This document shows positions 32,902 to 42,649 of a stretch of 64,000 bases of DNA, one piece after another. The notes beneath the pieces were generated by a model. That model saw only the letters and a list, made by a program, of their open reading frames with translations, ran no database searches and was not told where the DNA came from. The stretch is from Pseudoxanthomonas wuyuanensis (GTDB taxonomy: Bacteria > Pseudomonadota > Gammaproteobacteria > Xanthomonadales > Xanthomonadaceae), in assembly GCF_900215535.1 (NCBI RefSeq), contig NZ_OCND01000003.1, positions 317,737 through 381,736 on the forward strand, read 5' to 3'. How positions within the stretch are numbered: position 1 is the first letter of the stretch; the number at the start of each line of letters is the position of its first letter. The translations under genes and the position numbers were made by a program.

Positions 32902-35727
32902 ATGATCCCCTTTCTGGAAATCCTGCTGGCCTTGCCTTTCGCAATGGCCCTGGTGGTGGCGCTGCTGCGCGGCGTACCGCGCGGCGTCACGGCATGGCTG
33001 GCGGCGGCGGCACCGCTGCTGGGGCTGTTGGTGCTGGCCTGGCTGACGCCGGCGGTGATGGCCGGCCATGTGGTCCATGGCGATCACGCCTGGATGCCGC
33101 AGATAGGACTTTCGTTCGCGCTGCGGCTGGACGGGCTGGCGTGGATGTTCGCCGGACTGGTGCTGGCGATCGGCGCGCTGGTGGTGATGTACGCGCATTA
33201 CTACCTCAGCCGCAACGACAGCGCGCCGCGTTTCTTCGCCTACCTGCTGCTGTTCATGGGCGCGATGCTGGGCATGGTGCTGGCCGGCAACCTGCTGTTG
33301 CTGGTGATCTTCTGGGAACTGACCAGCATCAGTTCGTTCCTGTTGATCGGCTTCTGGTCGCAGCGCAAGGATGCCCGCGAAGGCGCGCGGATGGCGCTGG
33401 TGATTACCGGCGGCGGCGGCCTGGCGCTGCTGGCCGGCGTGCTGCTGATCGGCCGCATCGTCGGCAGCTACGAACTGGATGCGGTATTCGCCGCCGGCGA
33501 TGTCATCCGCGCCAGCGACTGGTACCCGGTGGTGCTGGGACTGGTGCTTGCAGGCGTGTTCACCAAGAGCGCGCAGTTCCCGTTCCATTTCTGGCTGCCG
33601 CATGCGATGGCGGCGCCCACGCCGGTGTCGGCCTATCTGCATTCGGCCACCATGGTCAAGGCCGGCGTATTCCTGCTGGCGCGGCTGCACCCGGTGCTGT
33701 CCGGCACCGATCTGTTCTTCTACGTGGTCTGCACCATCGGTGCGCTGACCCTGCTTATCGGCGCCTGGAACGCCATTTTCCAGCACGATCTGAAGGGCCT
33801 GCTGGCGTATTCGACCATCTCCCACCTGGGCCTTATCACGCTGCTGTTCGGCCTGTCCAAACCGATGGCGGTGGTGGCCGGCGTATTCCATATCCTCAAC
33901 CACGCCACCTTCAAGGCGTCGCTGTTCATGGCCGCGGGCATCATCGATCACGAGACCGGCACCCGCGACATGCGCCGGCTCGGCAATCTGCGGCGTTCGA
34001 TGCCATTCACCAGCGCACTGGCGATCATCGCCTCGCTGGCGATGGCCGGCATCCCATTGCTCAACGGCTTCCTGTCCAAGGAGATGTTCTTCGCCGAAGC
34101 GCTGGACGTGGGCGGCGGCGGCGGCATGCGCATCGCGATCATCACGGCGGCATTCCTGGCCGGCGTGTTCGGGGTGGCCTACAGCCTGCGCTTCGTGCTG
34201 GAAACCTTCTTCGGCAAGGGACCGCGCGCGCTGGAACACGAGCCGCACGAGCCGCCGCGCTGGATGAAGATCCCGGTCGAGATCCTGGTGGTGGTGTGCC
34301 TGGCGGTGGGCGTCCTGCCCGCGCTGACCGTCGCGCCGGTGCTGGATGCCGCCGCGCGTTCGATGCTGGGCGATGCGATGCCCAGCTACAGCCTGGCGGT
34401 CTGGCATGGCCTGAACCTGCCGCTGCTGATGAGCATGGGCGGCCTGGTCGGCGGCATCGCGCTGTATTTCGGTCTGCGCAAGCTGCTCGATCTGCACGCG
34501 ATCATGCGCGAGTCGCTGGGACGCCGGCTGTTCCAGATCAACCTGGAGGCGATGTTCCGGCTGGCGCGGCGATTCACCGACGCGCTGGCCAACGGCAGCC
34601 TGCAGCGCAGCCTGCTTTGGCTGGTGCTGGCGGCGTTGGCGGCAGCGGCGGCGCCGTTCCTGCGTGATGCGCAGCTGCCGGTGCCGCGCCTGCACACGAT
34701 GCCTGCGCTGGGCTGGCTGGTCTGGCTGGGCCTGGTGGCCGCAACCGTCTGCACCGTGGCGCTGTACCGGCAGCGCCTGCTGGCGATCATCGTGATGAGC
34801 GTGGTCGGGCTGATGGTCAGCCTGGCGTTCGCGTTCCTGTCGGCGCCGGATCTGGCGCTGACCCAATTGCTGGTGGAGATGGTGACGCTGGCGCTGATGC
34901 TGCTGGCGCTGAACTACCTGCCGTCGGCTTCGCCGCTGGAGCGCTCGAGACTGCGCAAGCTGCGCGATGCGGCGATCGCCGCCGTCGCCGGCGCCGGCGT
35001 GGGCGGACTGGCGTTTGCGGTGATGACGCGGCCGGTCGACACCATCGCCGGCGAGCTGCTGGCGCGCTCGCTGCCGGAAGCCTACGGCAGCAACGTGGTC
35101 AACGTGATCCTGGTCGACTTCCGCGGCTTCGATACGATGGGCGAGATCACCGTGTTCGGCATCGCCGCGCTGGTCGTGCATGCGTTGCTGCGGCGTGCGC
35201 GGATGCTGCCCGAGAAGCACATGCCCGGCGGTCCGGCGCAACTGCCGGTACCGGCGGATCTGACCCAGATTCTGTTTCCGCTGGCGATGACGGTGTCCAT
35301 CTATCTGTTCCTGCGCGGCCATAACGCGCCCGGCGGCGGCTTCATCGCCGGACTGGTGCTGGCAGTGCCGCTGCTGATGCAGTATGTGGTGCAGGGCGCG
35401 GCGTCGGTGGAGTCGCGCTTCGGCTTCAACTACGTGGCCTGCATCGGCATCGGTCTGGCGATTGCGGCATTCACCGGCGTGGCGCCGATGCTGTTCGGCT
35501 ATCCGTTCCTGACCAGCGGCCACGCCGAGCCGGTGCTGCCGTGGATCGGCGAAGTCGGGCTGGCCAGCGCCATCGGCTTCGATATCGGCGTGTACCTGGT
35601 GGTGTTCGGCGGGTCGATGCTGATCCTGTCGATGATGGGGACGGTGAAGCCATCGCCGAAACTGCCGTCGCGCCACGGCGTCATCGATCCCGCGCGCCGT
35701 TCCGTCCGAACCGGGGAGTTGCACTGA
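32902..35727 (+). CDS. Mrp-type Na+(K+)/H+ antiporter, fused subunits A and B
   Basis: 941 residues from ATG 32902. The MrpA part (about 1-780) resembles NuoL, with WELTSISSFLLIGFW, FPFHFWLPHAMAAPTPVSAYLHSATMVKAGVFLLARLHPVL, and HILNHATFKASLFMAAGIIDHETGTRD. The C-terminal extension from about 775 (MPGGPAQLPVPADLTQILFPLAMTVSIYLFLRGHNAPGGGFIAGLV...) is the MrpB domain, as in PhaAB of rhizobia and pseudomonads. It is the first gene of a six-gene operon whose stops and starts overlap. The complex exports Na+ or K+ in exchange for protons. Confidence 0.93.
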   Translation: MIPFLEILLALPFAMALVVALLRGVPRGVTAWLAAAAPLLGLLVLAWLTPAVMAGHVVHGDHAWMPQIGLSFALRLDGLAWMFAGLVLAIGALVVMYAHYYLSRNDSAPRFFAYLLLFMGAMLGMVLAGNLLLLVIFWELTSISSFLLIGFWSQRKDAREGARMALVITGGGGLALLAGVLLIGRIVGSYELDAVFAAGDVIRASDWYPVVLGLVLAGVFTKSAQFPFHFWLPHAMAAPTPVSAYLHSATMVKAGVFLLARLHPVLSGTDLFFYVVCTIGALTLLIGAWNAIFQHDLKGLLAYSTISHLGLITLLFGLSKPMAVVAGVFHILNHATFKASLFMAAGIIDHETGTRDMRRLGNLRRSMPFTSALAIIASLAMAGIPLLNGFLSKEMFFAEALDVGGGGGMRIAIITAAFLAGVFGVAYSLRFVLETFFGKGPRALEHEPHEPPRWMKIPVEILVVVCLAVGVLPALTVAPVLDAAARSMLGDAMPSYSLAVWHGLNLPLLMSMGGLVGGIALYFGLRKLLDLHAIMRESLGRRLFQINLEAMFRLARRFTDALANGSLQRSLLWLVLAALAAAAAPFLRDAQLPVPRLHTMPALGWLVWLGLVAATVCTVALYRQRLLAIIVMSVVGLMVSLAFAFLSAPDLALTQLLVEMVTLALMLLALNYLPSASPLERSRLRKLRDAAIAAVAGAGVGGLAFAVMTRPVDTIAGELLARSLPEAYGSNVVNVILVDFRGFDTMGEITVFGIAALVVHALLRRARMLPEKHMPGGPAQLPVPADLTQILFPLAMTVSIYLFLRGHNAPGGGFIAGLVLAVPLLMQYVVQGAASVESRFGFNYVACIGIGLAIAAFTGVAPMLFGYPFLTSGHAEPVLPWIGEVGLASAIGFDIGVYLVVFGGSMLILSMMGTVKPSPKLPSRHGVIDPARRSVRTGELH

Positions 35728-36119
35728 TGGAAATCGCTCTGGCCAGCGCGATCGGCCTGCTGACCGCCGCCGGCGTCTACCTGATGCTGCGCGCGCGCAG
35801 TTTCGATCTGATCCTGGGGCTGACCTTGCTGTCGTATGCCACCAACCTGCTGATTTTCTCCGCCGGGCGCCTGGTGGTGGGCAAGGCGCCGGTATTGCGC
35901 GATGGCGTGGAAGCCAGCCTGGCCAACTACACCGATCCGCTGCCGCAGGCGCTGGTGCTGACCGCCATCGTGATCGCGTTCGCGATGACGGCGGTGACCA
36001 TCGTGCTGGCCATCCGCAGCCGCGCCGACAACCAGAGCGACCATGTCGACGGAAGGGCGGTCGAGGGCACCGGCGGGCGCGGCGCAGGTGAGCGCGGCGC
36101 AAGCGGGGAGCGCGCATGA
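35727..36119 (+). CDS. Mrp antiporter subunit C
   Basis: 130 residues from ATG 35727, overlapping the subunit A stop (TGATG). NuoK-like, three membrane helices: LASAIGLLTAAGVYLMLRARSFDLILGLTLLSYATNLLIFSAGRL and DPLPQALVLTAIVIAFAMTAVTIVLAI, the conserved DPLPQALVLTAIVI signature of MrpC. The last 30 residues are a Gly/Arg/Glu-rich low-complexity tail (GTGGRGAGERGASGERA) not usual in the family. The stop overlaps the next ATG. Confidence 0.93.
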   Translation: MEIALASAIGLLTAAGVYLMLRARSFDLILGLTLLSYATNLLIFSAGRLVVGKAPVLRDGVEASLANYTDPLPQALVLTAIVIAFAMTAVTIVLAIRSRADNQSDHVDGRAVEGTGGRGAGERGASGERA

Positions 36120-37642
36120 AGGAGCATCTGGTCATCCTGCCGGTGCTGGCGCCGCTGTTTGCCGGTGCGGTGCTGCTGTTGTGCGAACGCTTCGGCCTGG
36201 CGGCGCAGCGGGCGCTGTCGGCGCTGGCCATGGGACTGCTGCTGGCGCTGTCGTGGGCGCTGGTGGCGCAGGTTTCCGGCGGCGATATCCAGATCTATCT
36301 GCTCGGCGACTGGCCGGCGCGGCTGGGCATAGCGCTGATGGCCGACCGGTTGTCGGCGCTGATGGTACTGACCAGCACGCTGCTGGCGATCGCCTGCCTG
36401 CTGTATGCGTGCGCGGGCTGGGACCGGCGCGCGCCGCATTTCCATGCGCTGTTCCAGTTCCAGTTGGTGGGCTTGAACGGCGCGTTCCTGACCGGCGATG
36501 CGTTCAACCTGTTCGTGTTCTTCGAGGTGCTGCTGATCGCTTCCTACGGGCTGATGCTCAGCGGCGGCCGCGGCGTGCGGATGCGCGTGGGCCTGCACTA
36601 CGTGGCGTTCAACATCGCCGCCTCCACGCTGTTCCTGATTGCGCTGGGCCTGCTGTACGGCTTGCTGGGTACGTTGAACATGGCCGAGATGGCGCTGCGC
36701 GTGGCGGCCGCGCCACCGCAGGACCTGAAACTGATCCAGGCCGCCGCCGGCCTGATGCTGGTGGTGTTCTGCGCGAAGGCGGCGTTGCTGCCGCTCTATT
36801 TCTGGTTGCCGGAAGCCTATTCGCGCGCGCCGGCCGCCATTGCGGCGCTGTTCGCGGTGATGACCAAGGTCGGGTTGTACGCGGTGTTGCGGGTTGGCAC
36901 GCTGATGTTCGGCGCCAGCGCAGGCGCATTGGCCGGATTCGCCAACAGCGCGTTGCTGTACCTGGGCGTGGCGGCTTTGCTGCTGGCCGGGCTGGGGGTG
37001 CTGGCGGCAGCGCGCTTGCGGGTGCTGGTGGCCTACCTGGTGCTGGTGTCGGCGGCCACGCTGTTCATCGCCTTCGCACTGGCGCAGCCGGAAACCATCG
37101 GCGCCGGACTGTACTATCTGGTGCACAGCACGTTCATCGCCGCGGCGCTGTTCCTGATTGCCGATCTGATCCGCCGCCGTCGCGGCGACGCCCGCGACTG
37201 GTTGCAGATCATCGCGCCGATGCCGGCCAAGACGCTGCCGGCGCTGATGTTCCTGACCGCGGCGGTGTCGGTGGCCGGATTGCCGCCGCTGTCGGGGTTT
37301 CTTGGCAAGCTGATGCTGATGCAGGCGGTGCCGCAGGCGCAGACGGCCTGGGTATGGACGGCCATCCTGCTCAGCAGCTTCATGGTCATCGCCGGGCTGG
37401 CGCGCGCCGGTAGCCGGGTGTTCTGGCGCATCGACGAATCCGCCGATGCGCCGGCGGCGCCGATACGCCGGCCGGAAACGCTGGCGGTGGCGCTGTTGCT
37501 GGGTTACGGCATTGCGATGACCGTCGCCGCCGGCCCGATCGCCGGCTATACCCGCGCTGCCGCCGAGCAGTTGTTGGATGCGGAAGCGGCTATCGGCCAG
37601 ATGCGCGCGACCGCGCCGCTGCACAGGAGTCCTTCGCCATGA
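36116..37642 (+). CDS. Mrp antiporter subunit D
   Basis: 508 residues, about 14 hydrophobic segments, NuoN/NuoM-like. Contains GDAFNLFVFFEVLLIASYGLMLSGG (catalytic Glu helix), VFCAKAALLPLYFWLPEAYSRAPAAIAALFAVMTKVGLYAVLRV (Lys of the proton channel) and YLVHSTFIAAALFLIADLI. It starts inside the stop of subunit C and its stop overlaps the next ATG (ATGA). Confidence 0.93.
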   Translation: MKEHLVILPVLAPLFAGAVLLLCERFGLAAQRALSALAMGLLLALSWALVAQVSGGDIQIYLLGDWPARLGIALMADRLSALMVLTSTLLAIACLLYACAGWDRRAPHFHALFQFQLVGLNGAFLTGDAFNLFVFFEVLLIASYGLMLSGGRGVRMRVGLHYVAFNIAASTLFLIALGLLYGLLGTLNMAEMALRVAAAPPQDLKLIQAAAGLMLVVFCAKAALLPLYFWLPEAYSRAPAAIAALFAVMTKVGLYAVLRVGTLMFGASAGALAGFANSALLYLGVAALLLAGLGVLAAARLRVLVAYLVLVSAATLFIAFALAQPETIGAGLYYLVHSTFIAAALFLIADLIRRRRGDARDWLQIIAPMPAKTLPALMFLTAAVSVAGLPPLSGFLGKLMLMQAVPQAQTAWVWTAILLSSFMVIAGLARAGSRVFWRIDESADAPAAPIRRPETLAVALLLGYGIAMTVAAGPIAGYTRAAAEQLLDAEAAIGQMRATAPLHRSPSP

Positions 37643-38127
37643 TCAAACGGCTGTTTCCATCGCCGCTGCTGAGCGCCACGGTGTTCGTTTTCTGGCTGCT
37701 GATGGTCGGCAGCGTCGCTGCCGGGCAGGTGCTGCTGGCGTTGCTGCTGGCGATCGTGATGCCGCTGTTTGCCGCACGGCTGGATCGCGAGTTCGCCCGC
37801 ATCGGCAGCCTGCGGCTGCTGCCGAAGATGATGCTGGTGGTGGGCTGGGACATCGTGATCTCGAACATCGAGGTCGCGCGGCGCATCCTGGGCCCGGAGT
37901 CGGCGATCACCCCGGATTTCATCTGGGTGCCGCTGGACATCCGCAACATCCATGGCATTGCCGCGCTGACCAGCATCATCACGCTGACTCCGGGCACGGT
38001 GTCGGCCGAACTGTCGCCGGATCGCCGCTACCTGCTGGTGCACTGCTTCAACCTGAAGGATGCCGATGCGGCGATCGCGCAGATCAAGCGGCGCTACGAG
38101 GCGCCCCTGATGGAGATATTCCCATGA
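37639..38127 (+). CDS. Mrp antiporter subunit E
   Basis: 162 residues. Two to three membrane helices (TVFVFWLLMVGSVAAGQVLLALLLAIVMPLFA), then a cytoplasmic domain with MLVVGWDIVISNIEVARRI, DFIWVPLDIRNIHGIAALTSIITLTPGTVSAEL and YLLVHCFNLKDADAAIAQIKRRYEAPLMEIF, the typical MrpE layout. It overlaps D by 4 bases. Confidence 0.93.
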   Translation: MIKRLFPSPLLSATVFVFWLLMVGSVAAGQVLLALLLAIVMPLFAARLDREFARIGSLRLLPKMMLVVGWDIVISNIEVARRILGPESAITPDFIWVPLDIRNIHGIAALTSIITLTPGTVSAELSPDRRYLLVHCFNLKDADAAIAQIKRRYEAPLMEIFP

Positions 38128-38393
38128 TCCAAACCGCCATAGTGGGTTCGATGATGGTCGTCGGCCTGTCGATGCTGATGGCGCTGTGGCGGGTGCTGCG
38201 CGGGCCCAGCGTACCCGACCGCATCCTTGGCCTGGACACGCTGAGCATCGCGGCCATCGCCGAGCTGATGCTGTTCGGCATGTACCTGGATTCGCCGGTG
38301 TATTTCGAGGCGGCGCTGATCATCGCCCTGCTCGGGTTCGTCAGCACGGTGGTGTTGAGCAAGTACGTGCTGCGCCGGGATATCGTCGAATGA
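38124..38393 (+). CDS. Mrp antiporter subunit F
   Basis: 89 residues from ATG 38124 (overlaps the E stop). Three helices. LWRVLRGPSVPDRILGLDTLSIAAIAELMLFGMYLDSPVYFEAALIIALLGFVSTVVLSKYVLRRD carries the GPSVPDRILGLDT signature of MrpF. Confidence 0.92.
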   Translation: MIQTAIVGSMMVVGLSMLMALWRVLRGPSVPDRILGLDTLSIAAIAELMLFGMYLDSPVYFEAALIIALLGFVSTVVLSKYVLRRDIVE

Positions 38394-38776
38394 ACGCGCT
38401 GCTGGAAATCGCGCTGGTGGCGCTGCTGGCGGTGGCCAGTTTCTTCATTCTGGTCGGCTCGTTCGGGCTGGTGAAGCTGGGCGATTTCTTCAAGCGCCTG
38501 CATGGGCCGACCAAGGCCAGCACGTTGGGCGTGGGCTGCGTGCTGCTGGCGTCGGTGGGCTACCACGCGCTGCTTGGCGATGGCTTGCAGCTGCGCGAGC
38601 TGCTGGTGACGGTGTTCGTCTTCATCACCGCGCCAATCAGCGCGCACATGATGGCCAAGGCGGCGCTGTCGCTGATGATGGAATCGCGGCCGCAACTGCC
38701 GCAGCCGCCGGCGGCCGAACCGGCAGCGGAGCAGGCGCCGCACGCGGGAACGCCCCGGCAGGACGGCCGGGCGTAA
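38390..38776 (+). CDS. Mrp antiporter subunit G
   Basis: 128 residues from ATG 38390 (overlaps the F stop). Three helices with FFILVGSFGLVKLGDFFKRLHGPTKASTLGVGCVLLASVGY and VTVFVFITAPISAHMMAKAALS, the MrpG core. The C-terminal 30 residues are Pro/Ala-rich (LPQPPAAEPAAEQ). Last subunit of the operon; the next gene starts 9 bases downstream. Confidence 0.92.
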   Translation: MNALLEIALVALLAVASFFILVGSFGLVKLGDFFKRLHGPTKASTLGVGCVLLASVGYHALLGDGLQLRELLVTVFVFITAPISAHMMAKAALSLMMESRPQLPQPPAAEPAAEQAPHAGTPRQDGRA

Positions 38777-38785
38777 AGCCTCTGC

Positions 38786-39658
38786 ATGCGCAGCGCCCTG
38801 GTCTTCGGCGGTAGCGGCCAGATTGGCGAGCCGGTGATCGCGCGCCTGCTGGCCGATGGCTGGCAGGTGCAGGCGGTATCGCGGCAGCCGCGTGGCCAAC
38901 GCGCCGGACTGCGCTGGTTGCGCGGGGAGTTCGACGGGTTCGAGGAACCGCTGCCGGTGCAGGTCGATGCGGTGTTCAGCCTGGGCCCGCTGGATAGGTT
39001 TTCGCTCTGGTATGAGCGCTCTTCGCTGACGGCCGCGCGGGTGATCGCGTTCGGATCCACCAGCATCGATACCAAGCACGCGTCGGCCGATGCTGGCGAA
39101 CGGGATCTTGCCGCGCGGCTGCTGGCCGGCGAAACCCGGGTGTTGCAGGCCGCGCGGGCACGCGGTGCGCAGGCCACTTTGCTGCGGCCCACGCTGGTCT
39201 ATGGCGCCGGGCGCGACCAGACCCTGAGCCGGATCGCCGCGCTGGCGCGCCGCACCGGATTCTTCGTGCTACCCGCAGGCGCCTGCGGCCGGCGCCAGCC
39301 GGTGCATGTGGACGATCTGGCGGCGGCGGCGCTGGCGGTGATCGACCGCATGCAGTGCGCAGGCAACAGCTACGCGCTGCCGGGCGGCGAAACGCTGACC
39401 TATCGCGACATGATTGCTCGCACGCTGCAGGCGCTGCAGCCTCCGGCGCGGCTGCTGGAAGCGCCTGCGCCGCTGTTCCGGGCCGCGTTGTGGCTGGCGC
39501 GGCGCACCGGCCGCATGGGCGGACTCAGCAATGCCGCGGTGGCGCGGATGCGCGAGGACCTGGTTTTCGACGCCGCGCCGGCGGTGCGCGATTTCGGCTA
39601 CGCGCCGCGGCCGTTCCAGCCGGATGCGCGGGCATTGGGACAGGGCGACGCGCCGTAG
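38786..39658 (+). CDS. NAD(P)-binding epimerase/reductase (extended SDR-like)
   Basis: 290 residues. Rossmann N terminus LVFGGSGQIGEPVIARLLADGW (GxxGxxG variant GGSGQIG), then VFSLGPLD, VIAFGSTSIDTK and LLRPTLVYGAGRDQTLSRI. The classical YxxxK is not obvious, so it may be an atypical SDR used as a reductase or binding protein. It follows the antiporter operon by 9 bases and may ride on its transcript without a shared function. Confidence 0.8.
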   Translation: MRSALVFGGSGQIGEPVIARLLADGWQVQAVSRQPRGQRAGLRWLRGEFDGFEEPLPVQVDAVFSLGPLDRFSLWYERSSLTAARVIAFGSTSIDTKHASADAGERDLAARLLAGETRVLQAARARGAQATLLRPTLVYGAGRDQTLSRIAALARRTGFFVLPAGACGRRQPVHVDDLAAAALAVIDRMQCAGNSYALPGGETLTYRDMIARTLQALQPPARLLEAPAPLFRAALWLARRTGRMGGLSNAAVARMREDLVFDAAPAVRDFGYAPRPFQPDARALGQGDAP

Positions 39659-39710
39659 CGCAGGCCCAGGCCCGCTGCCACGTCGGCTGCAGGAACCAGC
39701 CGGGAGACCG

Positions 39711-40190
39711 TCAGTACTTCCAGCCCAGCTTGCGGTACAGCTTGCTCAACACCCACGCCGGTCCGATCAGCAGATAGGTCAGGTCGGTCAGGAAGCTGGG
39801 TTTGCGGCCCTCGATCTTGTGGCCGACGAACTGCGCGATCCAGGCGATGACGAACACCGCCAGCGCCAGCCAGAACAGGTTTTCGGTGCCCAGCAGCATC
39901 TGCAGCCAGCGGGTCACCCAGGCCATGGCCACGAACAATGCCAGCATGCCAAAACCCAACGGGCGCGACATCTTGTAGTAGAACATCCACGCGCCGAACA
40001 TCGCCAGCGCCGCCCAGATGCCGGTCTTCATCCAGGTGCCGAACACCGGGACGCACCACAGGAAGGCGATCACCGTCCACAGGATGGCCGGCACTGCGAA
40101 GACGTGGATGCGCTGGTTGGTTTGGTTGCGGTGGTCGCCGGAATAACTGGCGAACCAGCGGTCCAGCGGGCGTTGCGCGGTCGCATTCAT
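39711..40190 (-). CDS. Mpo1/YGL010w-like membrane protein (DUF962)
   Basis: 159 residues, four to five membrane helices. Opening RPLDRWFASYSGDHRNQTNQRIHVFAVPAILWTVIAFLWCVPVF carries the family's YxxxHxNxxNxxxH pattern (His residues implicated in iron binding). The end KIEGRKPSFLTDLTYLLIGPAWVLSKLYRKLG is typical. The yeast member Mpo1 is an Fe(II)-dependent 2-hydroxy fatty acid dioxygenase; bacterial function is untested. Confidence 0.85.
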   Translation of the reverse strand: MNATAQRPLDRWFASYSGDHRNQTNQRIHVFAVPAILWTVIAFLWCVPVFGTWMKTGIWAALAMFGAWMFYYKMSRPLGFGMLALFVAMAWVTRWLQMLLGTENLFWLALAVFVIAWIAQFVGHKIEGRKPSFLTDLTYLLIGPAWVLSKLYRKLGWKY

Positions 40191-40309
40191 TCATCCCTCC
40201 CGAGGATTCAGTGCGGCAGGGTACGGAGCATACCCCAGCCCGGCCGGCCATGTTGGGCCGGCCGTCAGCACCGCGGGAGCGCTCCTGCGAGGCCGCGCGC
40301 GCAGGGAAC

Positions 40310-41251
40310 TCAATCCACCACGATGCCGGCCAGCTTGTGCAGCGCCTCGGCGTACTTGCCGCGGGTGCGCTCTATCACCTCGGCCGGCAGCCGGGGGCCC
40401 GGCGCGGTCTTGCCCCAGTCCAGCGTTTCCAGGTAGTCGCGGACGAACTGCTTGTCGTAGCTGGGCGGGCTGGTGCCCACCTGGTACTCGTCGGCCGGCC
40501 AGTAGCGCGACGAATCCGGGGTCAGCATCTCGTCCATGATGTACAGGCGGCCGTCTTCGTCGGTACCGAACTCGAACTTGGTGTCGGCCAGCAGGATGCC
40601 GCGTTCGGCCGCGTATTCGGCGGCGTAGCGGTAGATGCGCAGGGTGGCGTCGCGGACGCGTTCGGCCAGCTCGGCACCGACGGTCTTGACCATCGCGTCG
40701 AAGTCGATGTTCTCGTCATGATCGCCCACGGCGGCCTTGGTCGACGGGGTGAAGATCGGTTCGGCCAGTTGCTCGGCCTGGCGCAGGCCGTCGGGCAGCT
40801 CGATGCCGCTGACCTTGCCGGTGCGCTGGTAGTCCTTCCAGCCGCTGCCGATCAGATAGCCGCGGGCGATGGCTTCCACCGGCACCGGCTTGAGCTTCTT
40901 GGTCACCACGGCGCGCTTGGCGTACAGCGCCGCGTCGACGCCGGCCGGCAACACGCTGGCCACATCGATGCCGGTCAGGTGGTTGGGCATCAGGTGCGCG
41001 GTCTTGGCGAACCAGAAGTTGGAAATCTGGCACAGCATTTCGCCCTTGCCGGGAATCGGATCCGGCAGCACCACGTCGAACGCGCTGAGGCGGTCGGTGG
41101 CGACCATCAGCAGATATTCTCCGTTGAACGCGGTGGCGGCCAGCACATCGGCGGGCAGACGGTCGCGGGGCAGGTCGAACACGTCGCGGACCTTGCCGCG
41201 GTGGCGCAGCGGCAGGCCGGGCAGATCGGATTGAAGCAACGTCGTGGGCAC
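40310..41251 (-). CDS. purC: phosphoribosylaminoimidazole-succinocarboxamide synthase
   Basis: 313 residues from GTG 41251, chosen over GTG 41257 because AAGGAG then stands 5 bases away. This is the long SAICAR synthase form. Motifs: [13 protein letters not shown] (ATP loop), [86 protein letters not shown], and the end [21 protein letters not shown]. It ligates aspartate to CAIR in purine synthesis. Confidence 0.95.
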   Translation of the reverse strand: MPTTLLQSDLPGLPLRHRGKVRDVFDLPRDRLPADVLAATAFNGEYLLMVATDRLSAFDVVLPDPIPGKGEMLCQISNFWFAKTAHLMPNHLTGIDVASVLPAGVDAALYAKRAVVTKKLKPVPVEAIARGYLIGSGWKDYQRTGKVSGIELPDGLRQAEQLAEPIFTPSTKAAVGDHDENIDFDAMVKTVGAELAERVRDATLRIYRYAAEYAAERGILLADTKFEFGTDEDGRLYIMDEMLTPDSSRYWPADEYQVGTSPPSYDKQFVRDYLETLDWGKTAPGPRLPAEVIERTRGKYAEALHKLAGIVVD

Positions 41252-41443
41252 AAACACTCCTTGGGGAGTCCGGAAACCAGGTCGGTCGATACAGGGGCCA
41301 TGGCCCCTTCGTTGTTCCCCCCGGCGGTATGCTCCGCTCCTGCTCACGCGGGCCCGCGGAACCGGCCGGGCCGCGTAGTGTACGACCCTGGAGCCTTGCA
41401 TGTGCCGTAAAATGGCCGTTTCGACCCGGAAACCCTCCCTCCG

Positions 41444-41770
41444 ATGAAGCGCTGGTACGGAAAACTGCTGGGATTCATCGCCGGCTGGCTGCTGATGCGG
41501 CACCCGCTGGGCGGGCTGATCGGCCTGATCATCGGCCACGCCTTCGATGAGGACTGGTTCAGACTCAGCCGCGACAACCCCTACCGGGTGCTCAACCTGA
41601 CCCGCGATGCCAGCGACGCCGAAATCGATCAGGCCTATCGCCGGCTGATGTCGCAGTACCACCCCGACAAGATGGCCGGCGTGGCCGACGATCTGCGCCG
41701 CCAGGCTGAAAAGAAGGCCGGCGAGATCAACGCCGCCTACGACCGCATCAAGGCGCAGCGCAAGCGCTGA
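41444..41770 (+). CDS. short membrane-anchored J-domain protein (DjlA-like)
   Basis: 108 residues. N-terminal membrane helix with a glycine-zipper look ([29 protein letters not shown]), then a C-terminal J domain [61 protein letters not shown] with an intact HPD. It resembles DjlA without its central TerB domain. It would stimulate DnaK at the inner membrane. It is 20 bases upstream of rpe. Confidence 0.86.
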   Translation: MKRWYGKLLGFIAGWLLMRHPLGGLIGLIIGHAFDEDWFRLSRDNPYRVLNLTRDASDAEIDQAYRRLMSQYHPDKMAGVADDLRRQAEKKAGEINAAYDRIKAQRKR

Positions 41771-41790
41771 ATCCCACCAGGAATCCTTTC

Positions 41791-42462
41791 ATGTCCGATT
41801 GCATCATCGCCCCGTCCATCCTGTCGGCCAATTTCGCCAAGCTGGGCGAGGAAGTGGACAACGTGCTGGCGGCCGGTGCCGACTGGGTGCATTTCGACGT
41901 GATGGACAACCATTACGTGCCCAACCTGACCATCGGGCCGATGGTCTGCCAGGCGCTGCGCAGGCATGGCGTCACCGCGCCTATCGACGTGCACCTGATG
42001 GTGCAGCCGGTGGACCGCATCGTCCCGGATTTCGCCGAGGCCGGCGCCAGCGTCATCAGCTTCCACCCCGAGGCCAGCAGCCACGTCCACCGCACCATCC
42101 AGCTGATCAAGTCGCATGGCTGCCAAGCCGGCCTGGTGCTCAACCCGGCCACCCCGGTCGACGTGCTGGACTGGGTGCTGGAAGACCTGGACCTGGTGCT
42201 TCTGATGTCGGTCAATCCCGGCTTCGGCGGCCAGGCCTTCATCCCCTCGGCGCTGGACAAGCTGCGCGCGGTGCGCAGGAAAATCGATGCCGCCGGAAAG
42301 GCCGTTCGGCTGGAAATCGACGGCGGCGTGAAGGCCGACAACATCGGCGAAATCGCCGCCGCCGGCGCCGACACGTTCGTGGCGGGCTCGGCCATCTTCA
42401 ACGCCGCCGACTACGCCGACGTCATCGCCCGCATGCGCCAGGCGGTGGCCGCGGCCAGATAG
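41791..42462 (+). CDS. rpe: ribulose-phosphate 3-epimerase
   Basis: 223 residues. TIM barrel with [42 protein letters not shown] (metal His/Asp), [45 protein letters not shown] and [30 protein letters not shown]. It interconverts ribulose-5-phosphate and xylulose-5-phosphate. In many proteobacteria rpe lies next to trpE, as it does here. Confidence 0.96.
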   Translation: MSDCIIAPSILSANFAKLGEEVDNVLAAGADWVHFDVMDNHYVPNLTIGPMVCQALRRHGVTAPIDVHLMVQPVDRIVPDFAEAGASVISFHPEASSHVHRTIQLIKSHGCQAGLVLNPATPVDVLDWVLEDLDLVLLMSVNPGFGGQAFIPSALDKLRAVRRKIDAAGKAVRLEIDGGVKADNIGEIAAAGADTFVAGSAIFNAADYADVIARMRQAVAAAR

Positions 42463-42466
42463 CAAA

Positions 42467-42492
42467 AGGGCGGTAGCCTGCGCCACCGCCCT
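42467..42492. terminator. hairpin after rpe
   Basis: AGGGCGGT (42467-42474) and ACCGCCCT (42485-42492), 8-bp stem, 10-base loop, 5 bases after the rpe stop. Four A's precede it, so a T run exists only for minus-strand transcripts. Confidence 0.5.
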
Positions 42493-42555
42493 AGGGGCTG
42501 TTGATGTTTCCCCAACAGGTTGCGTCGAGTCCGGCAAGCCGCCAACAGCCCATAG
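42491..42555. repeat. CTAGGGGCTGTTG dispersed repeat with inverted partner
   Basis: CTAGGGGCTGTTGATGTTTC at 42491 (extending to 42527) aligns to the reverse complement of 47485-47521 with about 30 of 37 bases. Its first 13 bases also pair with CAACAGCCCATAG at 42543-42555, so this copy can form a hairpin. Confidence 0.7.
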
Positions 42556-42649
42556 AATATTGGAGGCTTATCCCGCCTCCGCCCGTCGTCCCTGCTATGG
42601 CCTTCCACGCTACGCCGGGACCATGACGGCGTCATGACAAGGACGGCTT

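Noticed and set aside
32836..36231. 1131-codon open frame antisense to the Mrp antiporter operon
   Set aside because: Gln/Arg/His-rich, no recognisable domain, fully antisense to clear antiporter subunits. A G+C artefact.
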